The position numbers and the translations under genes are program-made. Below the pieces are notes generated by a model. It saw nothing but the letters and a program-made list of their open reading frames with translations, was not told the origin of the DNA and made no database searches. 64,000 nucleotides of DNA from Caballeronia sp. TF1N1 (GTDB lineage Bacteria > Pseudomonadota > Gammaproteobacteria > Burkholderiales > Burkholderiaceae), in assembly GCF_022878925.1 (NCBI RefSeq), contig NZ_CP084627.1:62001-126000 (forward strand), written 5' to 3'. Positions 28,706-39,530 of the stretch are shown here, piece after piece (the stretch's first letter is position 1; each line of letters opens with the position of its first letter).

Positions 28706-30195
28706 AAATGAGCCTTGCCGTGCGCTTCGAGGGGATCGAAAAGCAGTTCGGGCCGGTGCGCGTGCTGCACGGCGTGAGCTTCGATCTGAAGCCGGGACGC
28801 ATCCACGGCTTGCTTGGCGAAAACGGCGCGGGCAAGTCCACGCTCATGAAAATCCTCGCTGGCTACGAGCGCGCCAACGCAGGCGAGATGGTGATCGACG
28901 GAAGACGAGCCGACTTCAGAAGTTCGCGTGAAGCGGAACATGCCGGCATCGTGCTGATCCACCAGGAACTGAACCTCGCGGATCATCTCAGCATCACGCA
29001 GAACATGTTTCTCGGGCACGAGTTGCGGCGCGGCTTTTTTCTCGATGAACCGGCCATGCGCGATGCCGCCCGCGACGCGCTCACCGAAGTCGGCCTGCAC
29101 AAGAACCCGGACACGCGCGTGCGCGACTTGATCGTCGCGGAAAAGCAGTTGGTCGAGATTGCCAAGGCGATGCTGCGCAATGCGCGCCTGCTCATCATGG
29201 ACGAGCCCACCGCGACGCTCACGCCTTCGGAAACGCAGCGTCTTTTTGCGCTGATGGCACGGCTGAAGGAAGCGGGCGTGACCATCGTCTATATCTCGCA
29301 CAAGCTCGACGAAGTGGAGCGCGTGACCGACGAAGTGATCGTCATGCGCGATGGCCGCTTCGTCGCGCGCTCGCCGACCGATGAAATCACGCGTCATCAG
29401 ATGGCGAACCTGATGGTCGGCCGCGAAGTCTCTGACATGTTCCCGGACAAGCCGCCGCTCGCCGCCGATGCGCCCGTCGCCTTCAAGGTCGATCAAGCGT
29501 CGGTGCCGGGCTGGGCGGAAGGCGTGAGCTTCTCGGTGCGCGCGGGCGAAGTGTTCGGCTTCGCGGGTCTCGTCGGCGCGGGACGCACGGAACTCTTCGA
29601 AGCGCTCGTGGGTTTGCGGCCGCTGAGCGCGGGAACCATCGCGATTGAAAATGGCACCGTGAAGCTCAAAAGCCCGCGCGACGCCATGCGCCACGGCATC
29701 ACTTACTTGAGCGAAGACCGCAAGGGACGCGGCCTGCATGTCGACATGGCGTTGAAAGACAATCTCACGATGATGACGCTGGAACGCTACGCGCATCCGC
29801 TCGTCGACATGCACGCGGAACGCGTGGCGCTCGATGTCGCCGTGAAGGACTTCGGCATACGCACGGGCAACGCGAAGAGCCGCGCGCGCATGCTCTCGGG
29901 CGGCAATCAGCAGAAGCTCGCGCTCGCCAAGTTCCTGCATCCCGATCCGCGCGTGATTGTGCTCGACGAGCCGACGCGCGGCGTCGATGTCGGCGCCAAA
30001 CGCGACATCTATTTCCTGATCCATCGCCTGGCCGCCGAAGGCCGCGCGGTGATCGTGATCTCTTCCGAGCTGATCGAACTCATCGGGCTTTGTCATCGCG
30101 TCGCGGTGATGCGCGCGGGTGAGCTCGTCGCGACGCTCGGCATGGAACTCCTGACCGAAGAGAGGTTGATCGCGCATGCGACCGGCACACACTGA
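28702..30195 (+). CDS. sugar ABC transporter ATP-binding protein (RbsA-like, two ATPase domains)
   Basis: 497 aa. N-terminal ATPase with Walker [13 protein letters not shown] and Walker [16 protein letters not shown]. The C-terminal half has a degenerate Walker A ([16 protein letters not shown]), intact [15 protein letters not shown] signature and [16 protein letters not shown], as usual in CUT2 importers for ribose, xylose, galactose or inositols. Overlaps the LacI gene by 4 bp and the permease gene by 20 bp. Confidence 0.93.
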   Translation: MKMSLAVRFEGIEKQFGPVRVLHGVSFDLKPGRIHGLLGENGAGKSTLMKILAGYERANAGEMVIDGRRADFRSSREAEHAGIVLIHQELNLADHLSITQNMFLGHELRRGFFLDEPAMRDAARDALTEVGLHKNPDTRVRDLIVAEKQLVEIAKAMLRNARLLIMDEPTATLTPSETQRLFALMARLKEAGVTIVYISHKLDEVERVTDEVIVMRDGRFVARSPTDEITRHQMANLMVGREVSDMFPDKPPLAADAPVAFKVDQASVPGWAEGVSFSVRAGEVFGFAGLVGAGRTELFEALVGLRPLSAGTIAIENGTVKLKSPRDAMRHGITYLSEDRKGRGLHVDMALKDNLTMMTLERYAHPLVDMHAERVALDVAVKDFGIRTGNAKSRARMLSGGNQQKLALAKFLHPDPRVIVLDEPTRGVDVGAKRDIYFLIHRLAAEGRAVIVISSELIELIGLCHRVAVMRAGELVATLGMELLTEERLIAHATGTH

Positions 30196-31192
30196 AGACA
30201 CCGCGCAGGAAAGCCGCCTCGCCGCCTACTCACGCATACTGTTCGGCGTCGGGCCGCTGATCGGGCTGATCGCGCTTTGCGTCGGCGGAACCATGCTCAA
30301 CGGCGACTTCGCCACTTTCGACAACGCCATGAACGTGCTCACGCGCACATCGTTCATCGGCATCATCGCGGTGGGGATGACCTTCGTCATCATCTCGGGC
30401 GGGATCGACCTGTCGGTCGGGTCAATGGCCGCGCTCATCGCGGGCAGCATGATCTACATGATGAACGGGCTGCTGCAGGGCGTGCGCGGACATGCCGTGC
30501 CGCCGCTCGCGATTCTCGCGCTCGGCATCGTGCTGGCGCTCGTGCTCGGTGCGTTGTTCGGGCTCGCGCATGGCTTGCTCGTGACCAAGGGGCGCATCGA
30601 GCCGTTCATCGTCACGCTGGGAACGCTCGGCGTGTTTCGCGCGCTTCTGACATGGCTCGCGGATGGCGGCGCGCTCACGCTCGACAATTCGCTCGTCGAT
30701 CTCTACGGCCCGGTCTATTACGCGAGTCTCTTCGGCGTGCCCGTGCCGATCTGGGTGTTCCTGATCGTCGCGGCGGGCGGCGCTATCGTGCTCAATCGCA
30801 CGGTGTTCGGGCGTCACGTGCAGGCTATCGGCTCGAACGAACAGGTTGCGCGTTATGCGGCCATTCGCGTGGATCAGGTGAAGATCGCGACCTACGTGCT
30901 GCTTGGACTGTGCGTCGCGGTCGCGACCGTGCTCTACGTGCCGCGGCTCGGTTCGGCCACGCCGACCACCGGCCTCTTATGGGAGCTCGAAGCCATCGCG
31001 GCCGTGGTGGTGGGCGGCACCGCGCTCAGAGGCGGCGAAGGGCGCGTGATCGGCACGGTCATCGGCGCGATTCTGCTTTCGGTCATCAACAACATCTTGA
31101 ACCTGACGAGCATCATCAGCGTGTATCTGAATGCGGCGGTGCAGGGCGCCGTGATCATTTTCGTGGCCTTCCTGCAGCGTGGACGTCGATAG
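30176..31192 (+). CDS. sugar ABC transporter permease (RbsC-like)
   Basis: 338 aa, about ten hydrophobic segments, with the CUT2 permease signature [23 protein letters not shown] and [24 protein letters not shown]. Its start overlaps the end of the ATPase gene by 20 bp, indicating translational coupling. Part of a complete CUT2 importer with the genes on either side. Confidence 0.92.
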   Translation: MRPAHTEDTAQESRLAAYSRILFGVGPLIGLIALCVGGTMLNGDFATFDNAMNVLTRTSFIGIIAVGMTFVIISGGIDLSVGSMAALIAGSMIYMMNGLLQGVRGHAVPPLAILALGIVLALVLGALFGLAHGLLVTKGRIEPFIVTLGTLGVFRALLTWLADGGALTLDNSLVDLYGPVYYASLFGVPVPIWVFLIVAAGGAIVLNRTVFGRHVQAIGSNEQVARYAAIRVDQVKIATYVLLGLCVAVATVLYVPRLGSATPTTGLLWELEAIAAVVVGGTALRGGEGRVIGTVIGAILLSVINNILNLTSIISVYLNAAVQGAVIIFVAFLQRGRR

Positions 31193-31220
31193 AAGTATCT
31201 AAAACACAGGAGACATCGTC

Positions 31221-32183
31221 ATGAAACTCGTGCTTCGCGCGCTCGCCGCGCTTACCTTGACGGCGAGCGCGTTCGCCGTTTCCACGTCCGTATCCGCTGC
31301 CGATAAAGTCGTGCTCGGCGTCGCCATTCCGACCGCGACGCACGGCTTCACGGGCGGTATCGTCTGGTGGGCCAACGAAGCGAAGAAGGAACTGGAGAAG
31401 GCGCATCCCGACCTCAAAGTGATCGTGAAGACGGCGGCCGGCGCGCCCGAACAGGCCAACCAGTTGCAGGATCTCGTGACGGTCAACAAGATCAATGCGC
31501 TCGTGATTTTCCCGTTCGAATCGGCGTCGCTCACGCAGCCGGTCGCGCAGGTGAAGAAGAAAGGCGTGTACGTGACGGTCGTGGATCGCGGCTTGACCGA
31601 CACCAGCGCGCAGGACGCGTACGTCGCCGGCGACAACACCGCGTTCGGCAAGCTGCCCGCCGAATATCTCGCGAAGACGCTGGACAACAAGGGCGATATC
31701 GTCGCGTTGCGCGGCATTCCGACGACCCTCGACAACGAACGCTGGGCCGCGTTCGAAGGCGTGATCAAGCAGCATCCGGACATGAAGATTCTCGATGCGA
31801 AATACGCCAATTGGAATCGCGATGACGCCTTCAAGACCATGCAGGACTATCTCACGCGCTTCAAGCACATCGACGCCGTGTGGGCCGCCGACGACGACAT
31901 GATGATCGGCGTACTGAAGGCGATCGAGCAGGCAAAGCGCACCGATATCAAGGAAGTGTTCGGCGGCGCGGGATCGAAGGAAGCGGTCAAGCGCATCATG
32001 GATGGCGACAAGCTCGTAAAGGCCGACGTCTCGTACTCGCCGAAGTTCATCTACGACGCGATCAAGCTCACCGCCGAAGCGCGCCTGAAGGGCGACAAGC
32101 TGCCGCCGACCACGATCATTCCCTCGGTGCTCATCACGAAGGAGAACGCCAAGCAGTTCTATTACCCGAACTCGCCGTTCTGA
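31221..32183 (+). CDS. sugar ABC transporter periplasmic binding protein (RbsB-like)
   Basis: 320 aa, start supported by CAGGAGA. Signal peptide cleaved near VSAADK. Periplasmic type I fold of family 4 ([66 protein letters not shown]). The ligand cannot be read from the sequence; the following isomerase and dehydrogenase suggest a cyclitol or an oxidisable sugar. A UUCG-loop hairpin just after the stop probably boosts its mRNA level. Confidence 0.92.
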   Translation: MKLVLRALAALTLTASAFAVSTSVSAADKVVLGVAIPTATHGFTGGIVWWANEAKKELEKAHPDLKVIVKTAAGAPEQANQLQDLVTVNKINALVIFPFESASLTQPVAQVKKKGVYVTVVDRGLTDTSAQDAYVAGDNTAFGKLPAEYLAKTLDNKGDIVALRGIPTTLDNERWAAFEGVIKQHPDMKILDAKYANWNRDDAFKTMQDYLTRFKHIDAVWAADDDMMIGVLKAIEQAKRTDIKEVFGGAGSKEAVKRIMDGDKLVKADVSYSPKFIYDAIKLTAEARLKGDKLPPTTIIPSVLITKENAKQFYYPNSPF

Positions 32184-32188
32184 GTGGC

Positions 32189-32208
32189 GGGCCGGTTTCG
32201 ACCGGCCC
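32189..32208 (+). terminator. intra-operon hairpin with UUCG tetraloop after binding-protein gene
   Basis: GGGCCGGT (32189-32196), TTCG loop, ACCGGCCC (32201-32208), six bases after the stop codon and followed by only two Ts. Such hairpins after binding-protein genes commonly act as partial terminators or 3-prime stabilisers, giving more binding protein than catabolic enzymes. Confidence 0.65.
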
Positions 32209-32237
32209 TTCGCGTTGTTCAAATATCGAGGCGAAAG

Positions 32238-33299
32238 ATGAAGACCATCAAGGGCCCCGCGATCTTTCTCGCGCAATTCATGGGCGACGACGTGCCGTTC
32301 GACTCGCTCGCGCATCTCGCGTCGTGGGCGAAAGGACTCGGCTACGCGGGCATTCAGGTGCCGGCGGATCCGCGTCTGATCGATCTGGAGAAGGCCGCAT
32401 CCAGCGATGCGTATTGCGACGACATTCGCCGCACCGTCGAGGATGCGGGCGTCGCGATCACCGAACTGTCTACGCATCTGCAAGGGCAACTGGTCGCGGT
32501 GCATCCGGCCTACGACACCTTGTTCGATGGCTTCGCCGCGCCCCATGTGCGAGGCAATCCGGCCGCGCGCACCGAATGGGCGACCGGGCAATTGAAGTAC
32601 GCGGCGGCGGCATCGAAACGGCTCGGGCTCGCCGCGCATGTGACCTTTTCGGGCGCGCTCGCGTGGCCGTATTTCTATCCGTGGCCGCAGCGTCCGGCGG
32701 GTCTCGTCGAAGCCGCATTCGAGGAACTTGCCGCGCGCTGGCGACCGATCCTCGATGAGTTCGAGCACGCGGGCGTCGACGTGTGTTACGAACTGCACCC
32801 CGGCGAAGACCTCCACGATGGCGTGACCTTCGAGCGCTTTCTCGCGGCGGTGGATGACCATCCGCGCGCGAATATCCTGTTCGATCCGAGTCACTTCGTT
32901 TTGCAGCAACTCGATTATCTGGCGTTCATCGACATCTATCACGCGCGCATCAAGGCGTTTCATGTGAAGGACGCGGAGTTCCGGCCGAATGGCCGCCAAG
33001 GCGTGTACGGCGGATATTCGGGATGGGTCGAGCGCGCCGGGCGTTTTCGCTCGTTAGGCGACGGGCAGATCGACTTCAAGGCGATCTTCTCGAAGATGGC
33101 GCAATACGATTTCCCAGGCTGGGCCGTGCTTGAATGGGAATGCGCGTTGAAGCATCCGGAAGACGGCGCGCGCGAAGGCGCGGTGTTTATCCGCGATCAC
33201 ATCATCCGCGTGGCCGAACGCGCCTTCGACGACTTCGCGGGCAGCGGCGCGAATCGCGAGCAGTTGCGCGGCGTGCTCGGCATGGGAGAAACGCGATGA
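32238..33299 (+). CDS. sugar phosphate isomerase/epimerase-family TIM-barrel protein
   Basis: 353 aa from ATG 32238 (GAGGCGAAAG upstream). Xylose-isomerase-like AP-endonuclease-2 fold: LGYAGIQVPADPRLIDLEKA, VCYELHPGEDLHDG (metal Glu/His region), ILFDPSHFVLQQLDY and IKAFHVKDAEFRPNGRQGVYGGYSGW, followed by VLEWECAL. Longer than simple isomerases, like proteins of inositol or keto-sugar catabolism. It stands between the transporter and a Gfo/Idh/MocA dehydrogenase (4-bp overlap), so it probably acts on the dehydrogenase product. Exact reaction unknown. Confidence 0.85.
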   Translation: MKTIKGPAIFLAQFMGDDVPFDSLAHLASWAKGLGYAGIQVPADPRLIDLEKAASSDAYCDDIRRTVEDAGVAITELSTHLQGQLVAVHPAYDTLFDGFAAPHVRGNPAARTEWATGQLKYAAAASKRLGLAAHVTFSGALAWPYFYPWPQRPAGLVEAAFEELAARWRPILDEFEHAGVDVCYELHPGEDLHDGVTFERFLAAVDDHPRANILFDPSHFVLQQLDYLAFIDIYHARIKAFHVKDAEFRPNGRQGVYGGYSGWVERAGRFRSLGDGQIDFKAIFSKMAQYDFPGWAVLEWECALKHPEDGAREGAVFIRDHIIRVAERAFDDFAGSGANREQLRGVLGMGETR

Positions 33300-34420
33300 A
33301 GCGCGTGCGGCTGGGCATGGTAGGCGGCGGCGAGGGCGCGTTCATCGGCGCGGTGCACCGGATCGCGGCGCGGCTCGACGACCGTTATGAGTTGGTGGCG
33401 GGCGCGTTGTCATCGGACCCGCAGCGCGCGGCGGCGAGCGCATCGGCAATCGGTTTGCCGCGCAGCTATGGCGATTATCGCGAAATGGCGCGAGTCGAGG
33501 CGGGGCGTTCGGACGGCGTGGAAGCGGTGGCTATCGTCACGCCGAATCATCTGCATGCGCCCATTGCCACGGCGTTTCTCGAAGCCGGCATCCACGTGAT
33601 CTGCGACAAGCCGCTCGCGGTATCGCTGGCCGAAGGCGAGGCGCTGCAAAAGCTCGCGCGCGACAAGGGGCTGGTGTTCGCGGTGACATACACGTACACG
33701 GGCTATCCGCTCGTGCGGCATGCGCGCGGCATGGTGCGGCAGGGATTGCTCGGCGATATCCGCGTGGTGCAGGTCGAATATGCGCAGGACTGGCTTTCGT
33801 TGCCGGTGGAAACGCAGGCGAACCGTCAGGCCGTGTGGCGCACCGATCCCGCGCTCGCGGGGCCGGCGGGATGCCTCGGCGATATCGGCACGCACGCGTA
33901 TCAGCTTGCCGACTACGTGACGGGGATGCGGCCGTCGGAGTTGGCGGCGGAAGTGACGACGTTCGTGGCGGGGCGGCGTATCGACGATCACGTGCAAGCG
34001 ATGCTGCGCTACGCGAACGGCGCGCGCGGCATGTTGTGGGCGAGCCAGGTCGCGGCGGGCGAAGAGAACGCGTTGCGCCTGCGCGTTTATGGCACGAAGG
34101 CCGGTTTAATGTTCGATCAGCAGGAGCCGAACGAATTGTGGTTCACGCCGGTGGGCGGCGCGTCGCAGCGAATCACGCGCGGACGCGTGCAAAGCGCCGA
34201 GGCGCTGCACGCGACGCGGGTTCCGGCGGGGCATCCGGAAGGGTATCTAGAGGCGTTCGCGCAGCTTTATACGGATGCGGCGGCGTGTATCGCTAGCGGG
34301 ACGACGCAGGGGGATGACTGGTTGACCACGGTCGACGATGGCGTCGCGGGGTTGAGGTTCGTGGAGGCGGTGTTGAGGAGTAGTGGGAGGGATGGGGCTT
34401 GGGTGGGGGTATCTGACTGA
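33296..34420 (+). CDS. Gfo/Idh/MocA-family NAD(P)-dependent dehydrogenase
   Basis: 374 aa; ATG at 33296 overlaps the previous stop (ATGA). Rossmann start VRLGMVGGGEGAFIGAVHR, the conserved EKP-like motif as CDKPLAVSLAEGE, and the catalytic-region GDIGTHAYQLADYVTG (His and Asp in the family positions). Likely oxidises the imported cyclitol or sugar. Last gene of the LacI-controlled operon; the substrate is unknown. Confidence 0.88.
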   Translation: MKRVRLGMVGGGEGAFIGAVHRIAARLDDRYELVAGALSSDPQRAAASASAIGLPRSYGDYREMARVEAGRSDGVEAVAIVTPNHLHAPIATAFLEAGIHVICDKPLAVSLAEGEALQKLARDKGLVFAVTYTYTGYPLVRHARGMVRQGLLGDIRVVQVEYAQDWLSLPVETQANRQAVWRTDPALAGPAGCLGDIGTHAYQLADYVTGMRPSELAAEVTTFVAGRRIDDHVQAMLRYANGARGMLWASQVAAGEENALRLRVYGTKAGLMFDQQEPNELWFTPVGGASQRITRGRVQSAEALHATRVPAGHPEGYLEAFAQLYTDAAACIASGTTQGDDWLTTVDDGVAGLRFVEAVLRSSGRDGAWVGVSD

Positions 34421-34581
34421 AGCGGTGTGCCTGCTTCAAGTCAACGACACAGTGCTATTTCCAATGGTAGGCTCTTGTCATTCATTCCCGAATGACGATC
34501 AAGGCGTTTCCTTAGCGGCCGGACCTTGAGCATCGTTTGACGCTATCGAGGTGGCAGCAGGTGGCAGCGACACTCCCTGTA

Positions 34582-35748
34582 ATGACCGAGGCACGAATCA
34601 ATCCCGCGATACTTTCCTGGGCGCTCGAGCGTTCGGGTATCGACGCGCCCGCACTGGCCGACAAGCTGGGAACACCGGCTGCACGCGTCTCTTCGTGGGA
34701 AGCCGGCGTGCGAATGCCTACTTTCAGGCAGGCCAAGCGGATTGCGGAGCTTACGCATATACCCTTTGGCTACCTCTATCTTGCCGAGCCGCCTGAAGAA
34801 CCCCTGCCCATTGCAGATTTCCGGACTGTCGGCGATGGTCCGCTCAAGCCGCTCAGCACGAATTTCCGCGAGTTGATAAACGACGTCTTGAGGAAGCAAG
34901 CGTGGTTCAGGGAATACCGGCAGCAGCAGGGCGAGCCAACGCTAGATTTTCCCGGACGGCTCGACATGCGCAGCGCCGCCACCACCGTCGCGGCCAATAT
35001 GAAACGCGCGCTCAAGATAACCGCGCAGGACCGCGCCGAAAGCGGCAACTGGGAAGACTACTTGCGCTTGTTGATCGGGCGCATCGAGGCGGCGGGCGTT
35101 CTCGTCATGCGTTCGGGAATCGTCGGGAACAATACGCATCGTCCGCTTTCGGTCGATGAGTTTCGTGGCTTCGCCATTGCCGATGAACTTGCGCCCGTCA
35201 TCTTCCTGAATGCGAGGGACGCAAAGGCCGCCCAGATCTTCACGGTGATACACGAACTGGCTCATATCTGGCTCGGGGCGAGCGGTATATCCAACGAGCG
35301 GCTCGGGGACGTCAAGGCGCGCGATAGCGACATCGAACGTCAATGCAACGCTGCCGCGGCCGAATTCCTCGTTCCCGCCGAGGAGCTTCGCGGCCGCTGG
35401 ACGCCGCGTCAGGACTTCGCAGCGCAAGTGCGCGAGCTCGCGCGAATGTTCAAGGTAAGCGGAATCGTGATCGGTCGTCGCGCGGTCGAACTGCGCTTCG
35501 CGACGTGGGACGAATTCAGCCGCTTCTACGAATCCGAACGTCGAGACTGGGCCGCGGCCGGAGCGCGCAGGACTCGCGGCGGCAATGCCTACAAGACGCT
35601 GGCGGTCAGAAACAGCAAGTTACTCACGAAGGCGGTACTGGAATCGGCTCTCGAAGGCCGCATGCTGCTGCGCGACGCAGGCAGCATGCTTGGAATCAGT
35701 CCTGCAAAGCTCAGACAACTCGCGGACAGTGTGTACGGGGAAAAGTAA
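34582..35748 (+). CDS. XRE helix-turn-helix plus ImmA/IrrE metallopeptidase-like protein (probable antitoxin)
   Basis: 388 aa from ATG 34582; a TTG 15 codons upstream is possible. N-terminal helix-turn-helix (ALADKLGTPAARVSSWEAGVRMPT, residues 22-47) joined to an ImmA/IrrE (M78) domain with the zinc motif HELAH at residues 224-228 and a downstream Glu in ERQCNAAAAEFLVP. Such HTH-ImmA/IrrE proteins are commonly encoded before DUF4411 proteins, as here with a 2-bp gap, and are considered the antitoxin/regulator of that pair. Whether the peptidase is active is unknown. Confidence 0.85.
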   Translation: MTEARINPAILSWALERSGIDAPALADKLGTPAARVSSWEAGVRMPTFRQAKRIAELTHIPFGYLYLAEPPEEPLPIADFRTVGDGPLKPLSTNFRELINDVLRKQAWFREYRQQQGEPTLDFPGRLDMRSAATTVAANMKRALKITAQDRAESGNWEDYLRLLIGRIEAAGVLVMRSGIVGNNTHRPLSVDEFRGFAIADELAPVIFLNARDAKAAQIFTVIHELAHIWLGASGISNERLGDVKARDSDIERQCNAAAAEFLVPAEELRGRWTPRQDFAAQVRELARMFKVSGIVIGRRAVELRFATWDEFSRFYESERRDWAAAGARRTRGGNAYKTLAVRNSKLLTKAVLESALEGRMLLRDAGSMLGISPAKLRQLADSVYGEK

Positions 35749-35750
35749 GC

Positions 35751-36251
35751 ATGTATCTGTTGGACAGCAACATTTTTATCGAGGCGCAGAATCGGTATTA
35801 TGCAAGCGATATTTGCCCCGGCTTCTGGGATTGGCTGGACGACGCGAATGCGAAGGGGCTGATTGCGAGCATCGGCGAAGTCTACGACGAACTCGCGGGC
35901 AAGGGAGACAGTCTTGCGGAATGGATCGAGGCGCGGCGCGGAACCGGTTGGTTCGTGGATGTGACAGACGAAGAAACTCAATCTTCTTTTATCGAAATCG
36001 TTCAGCATATCGAATCAATTGACCGATACACCCGGCCGAGCAGAGATCAGTTCCTTGGCGGCGCGGACCCGTGGCTCATTGCGAAAGCCCGAACGATGGG
36101 TTGCGGCGTTGCGACCCACGAACGTTTCCACGAGCACACGACCAAAGTAAAGATTCCGAATGTCTGCGTCAATTTCGGCGTGCCGATTCGCGACACGTTC
36201 GACATTTTGCGCGAGCTTCGAATTTCTTTTGGCTGGGCGCGTGCGGCCTGA
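35751..36251 (+). CDS. DUF4411 PIN-like protein, probable toxin of the pair
   Basis: 166 aa from ATG 35751. The start MYLLDSNIFIEAQNRYY with an acidic residue at position 5, SIGEVYDELAGKGDSLAEW in the middle and GGADPWLIAKARTMGCGVAT near the end give the spaced acidic residues of a PIN-type ribonuclease; this layout is DUF4411. Lying two bases after the HTH-ImmA/IrrE gene, it fits a type II toxin-antitoxin module. The toxin role is inferred from family and context, not shown by sequence. Confidence 0.82.
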   Translation: MYLLDSNIFIEAQNRYYASDICPGFWDWLDDANAKGLIASIGEVYDELAGKGDSLAEWIEARRGTGWFVDVTDEETQSSFIEIVQHIESIDRYTRPSRDQFLGGADPWLIAKARTMGCGVATHERFHEHTTKVKIPNVCVNFGVPIRDTFDILRELRISFGWARAA

Positions 36252-36258
36252 ACCATCG

Positions 36259-36286
36259 AAAAAAAAAGCGGCTCCAAAAGAGCCGC
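36259..36286 (-). terminator. rho-independent terminator of gnd
   Basis: On the minus strand GCGGCTC, loop of 5, GAGCCGC (36286-36268) followed by nine Ts (36267-36259). It lies 26 bp past the gnd stop codon. On the plus strand it lacks a T-run, so the toxin gene has no clear terminator of its own. Confidence 0.9.
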
Positions 36287-36311
36287 CCCGCTTCAACTCA
36301 AACCAGCACCC

Positions 36312-37718
<1,407 letters not shown>

Positions 37719-38049
37719 TGCTTGATCTCCGGATGGCCGAAGCCCGCGGCTCGTGGCGCAAGGCTTCGGGGATGAAACGTATCGATAAATGCGGCGTTCG
37801 CAGGATGAAGAGATCGTCTTCACGCGCGGATCGCGCCGGGGCCGGCTGAAGGCCCGGTGCGACGCGCTGCGGCGCGGCCGGAATTCTACCGGCGGCGCGG
37901 CCGCTGACGCGAACGCAGACCGACCCGAATTTACCACTTTGAGCGCCATCCGGCAGGGAAAGCGCGCTCTCGGCAGGGCGTTCGGGCAGCGCACGCGGCG
38001 TCGTCATAGAATGACCAGCCCAACGAGCACGCCGCGAGGCAATTCATTC

Positions 38050-38391
38050 ATGGCGCAGGCCCGGCGCGCGCGAGCGCATCATTATTCGGTCTACGTCGTC
38101 GAGCTGGCGGACGCAGTCTGGAACGAGGCGCGCTTTCGTCGTGCGAATCCGGATTACGTGTTGGGCAAGCCGTTCGTCTATGTCGGCATGACGGGAATCG
38201 ATCCCGACGTGCGCTTCGACAAGCACAAGGCGGGCATTCAGTCGAACCGCTTCGTGCGCGATTTCGGCTTGCGGCTCTTGCCGCATCTGTATGAGATGTA
38301 CAACCCGATGCCCTACGAGGGCGCGCGCGACATGGAAGTGGAACTTGCAATCGGCTTGCGCGAAGCGGGTTATGGCGTCTGGCAGGCGTGA
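38050..38391 (+). CDS. small GIY-YIG-like protein
   Basis: 113 aa from ATG 38050 (GAGG ten bases upstream); ATG 38011 would add 13 residues. YSVYVVELADAVW and PFVYVGMTGIDPDVRFDKHKAG resemble the paired GIY and YIG strands with the following Arg and His of a compact GIY-YIG nuclease, then YNPMPYEGARDMEVELAIGLREAGYGVWQ with a Glu in the metal position. Function unknown. It stands alone between gnd and a reductase gene. Family assignment rests on motif reading only. Confidence 0.65.
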   Translation: MAQARRARAHHYSVYVVELADAVWNEARFRRANPDYVLGKPFVYVGMTGIDPDVRFDKHKAGIQSNRFVRDFGLRLLPHLYEMYNPMPYEGARDMEVELAIGLREAGYGVWQA

Positions 38392-38436
38392 AGAACGATC
38401 ACGAACACGAGCACCATCAACGACACGGAGCGTGAC

Positions 38437-39369
38437 ATGCGGATTCTGGTAGTGGGCGCGGGCGCCATCGGCGGATACTTCGGCGCGCGGTTACTCGAAG
38501 CAGGCAGGGACGTGACCTTTCTGGTGCGCGAACGCCGCGCGCAAAAGCTGCGCGAGAGTGGCCTCGTGGTGAAAAGTCCGGCCGGCGATCTCCATTTCGA
38601 CGCGCCGCCGCTCGTGCTGGCAAGGGACATCGATAAGCCGTTCGATCTCGTCATCCTGAGCTGCAAGGCTTATGACCTGGCCAACGCCATCGATTCGTTC
38701 GCGCCCGCGGTCGGACCGGACACCGCCATCCTGCCGCTTCTGAACGGCATGGGCCATCTCGACGTGCTCGATGCGCGCTTCGGCGCCGCAAAAGTGCTCG
38801 GCGGGCAGTGCGTGATCGGCGCGACGCTCGGCGCTGAAGGCGAAGTGCTCCATCTGAACGAGATGCAGTCGATGACCATCGGCGAGCGCGCGGGCGGGCG
38901 TTCGGCGCGCATCGACACAATCGCCGCGCAATTGAGCGACGCGCGGTTCGATCTGCAGGTGAGCGAGGACATTCTCCAGGCGATGTGGGAGAAGTGGGTC
39001 TTTTTGGCGACGCTCGCCACGGGAACGTGCCTGATGCGCGCGCCCGTTGGCGACATCGTGAGCGCGCCGGGTGGCGATGATGTGTTGCGTCGTCTCTTCG
39101 ACGAATGCAGCGGGATCGCGGCCGATAACGGTCATTCGCCGGGCGAGGCGCTCGTCACGCGTGCACGCGGTTACTTCACGGACCGCGGTTCGCTGATGAC
39201 GGCGTCGATGCTGCGCGATCTGGAAAACGGCGCGCGGATCGAAGCGGATCATATCGTCGGCGACTTGCTGGCGCGGCGCAAGACGCCGGTGGATGGCGCT
39301 TCCGTGCTGGCAATCGCGTTTGCGAATCTGAAGGCTTACGAAGCGCGGCGGGCGCGGCTGGCTGGCTGA
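38437..39369 (+). CDS. 2-dehydropantoate 2-reductase (ketopantoate reductase) family protein
   Basis: 310 aa. Rossmann start MRILVVGAGAIGGYFGARLLEAG, NADPH region VRERRAQKLRESGLVV, and LLNGMGHLDVLDARFG; the catalytic Lys lies in MWEKWVFLATLATGTCL and the substrate region in SMLRDLENGARIEADHIVGDLL. It reduces ketopantoate to pantoate for CoA synthesis if it is the true PanE. This family has many paralogues in Burkholderia, and no pantothenate gene is near, so another 2-keto acid substrate is possible. Confidence 0.87.
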   Translation: MRILVVGAGAIGGYFGARLLEAGRDVTFLVRERRAQKLRESGLVVKSPAGDLHFDAPPLVLARDIDKPFDLVILSCKAYDLANAIDSFAPAVGPDTAILPLLNGMGHLDVLDARFGAAKVLGGQCVIGATLGAEGEVLHLNEMQSMTIGERAGGRSARIDTIAAQLSDARFDLQVSEDILQAMWEKWVFLATLATGTCLMRAPVGDIVSAPGGDDVLRRLFDECSGIAADNGHSPGEALVTRARGYFTDRGSLMTASMLRDLENGARIEADHIVGDLLARRKTPVDGASVLAIAFANLKAYEARRARLAG

Positions 39370-39530
39370 GGACGGCGATGCCGCCGCCTTCGCCTTCGCC
39401 TTCGGAGCGGCGAACCGCCATGCGTACGGCATCGCTTTCAATCAACCCACAACGATAAACACCTCTTCTGGCGCACATCGGGACGCTGTACCCTTTCGGC
39501 TTTCCCGATGAACGTTCACGCTCGCGCCTC

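Noticed and set aside
28687..30201. 504-residue minus-strand open frame opposite the RbsA-like gene
   Set aside because: Shadow of the ATPase gene, lacking a ribosome site and any recognisable domain.
31155..32999. 614-residue minus-strand open frame opposite the sugar binding protein and isomerase
   Set aside because: Long antisense frames are common in high-GC genes. The composition is Arg/His/Val-rich without motifs, and the plus-strand genes are well supported.
39370..39530. CTTCGC triplicate (microsatellite-like) after the reductase gene
   Set aside because: Only three imperfect units, with no evidence of phase variation or function.
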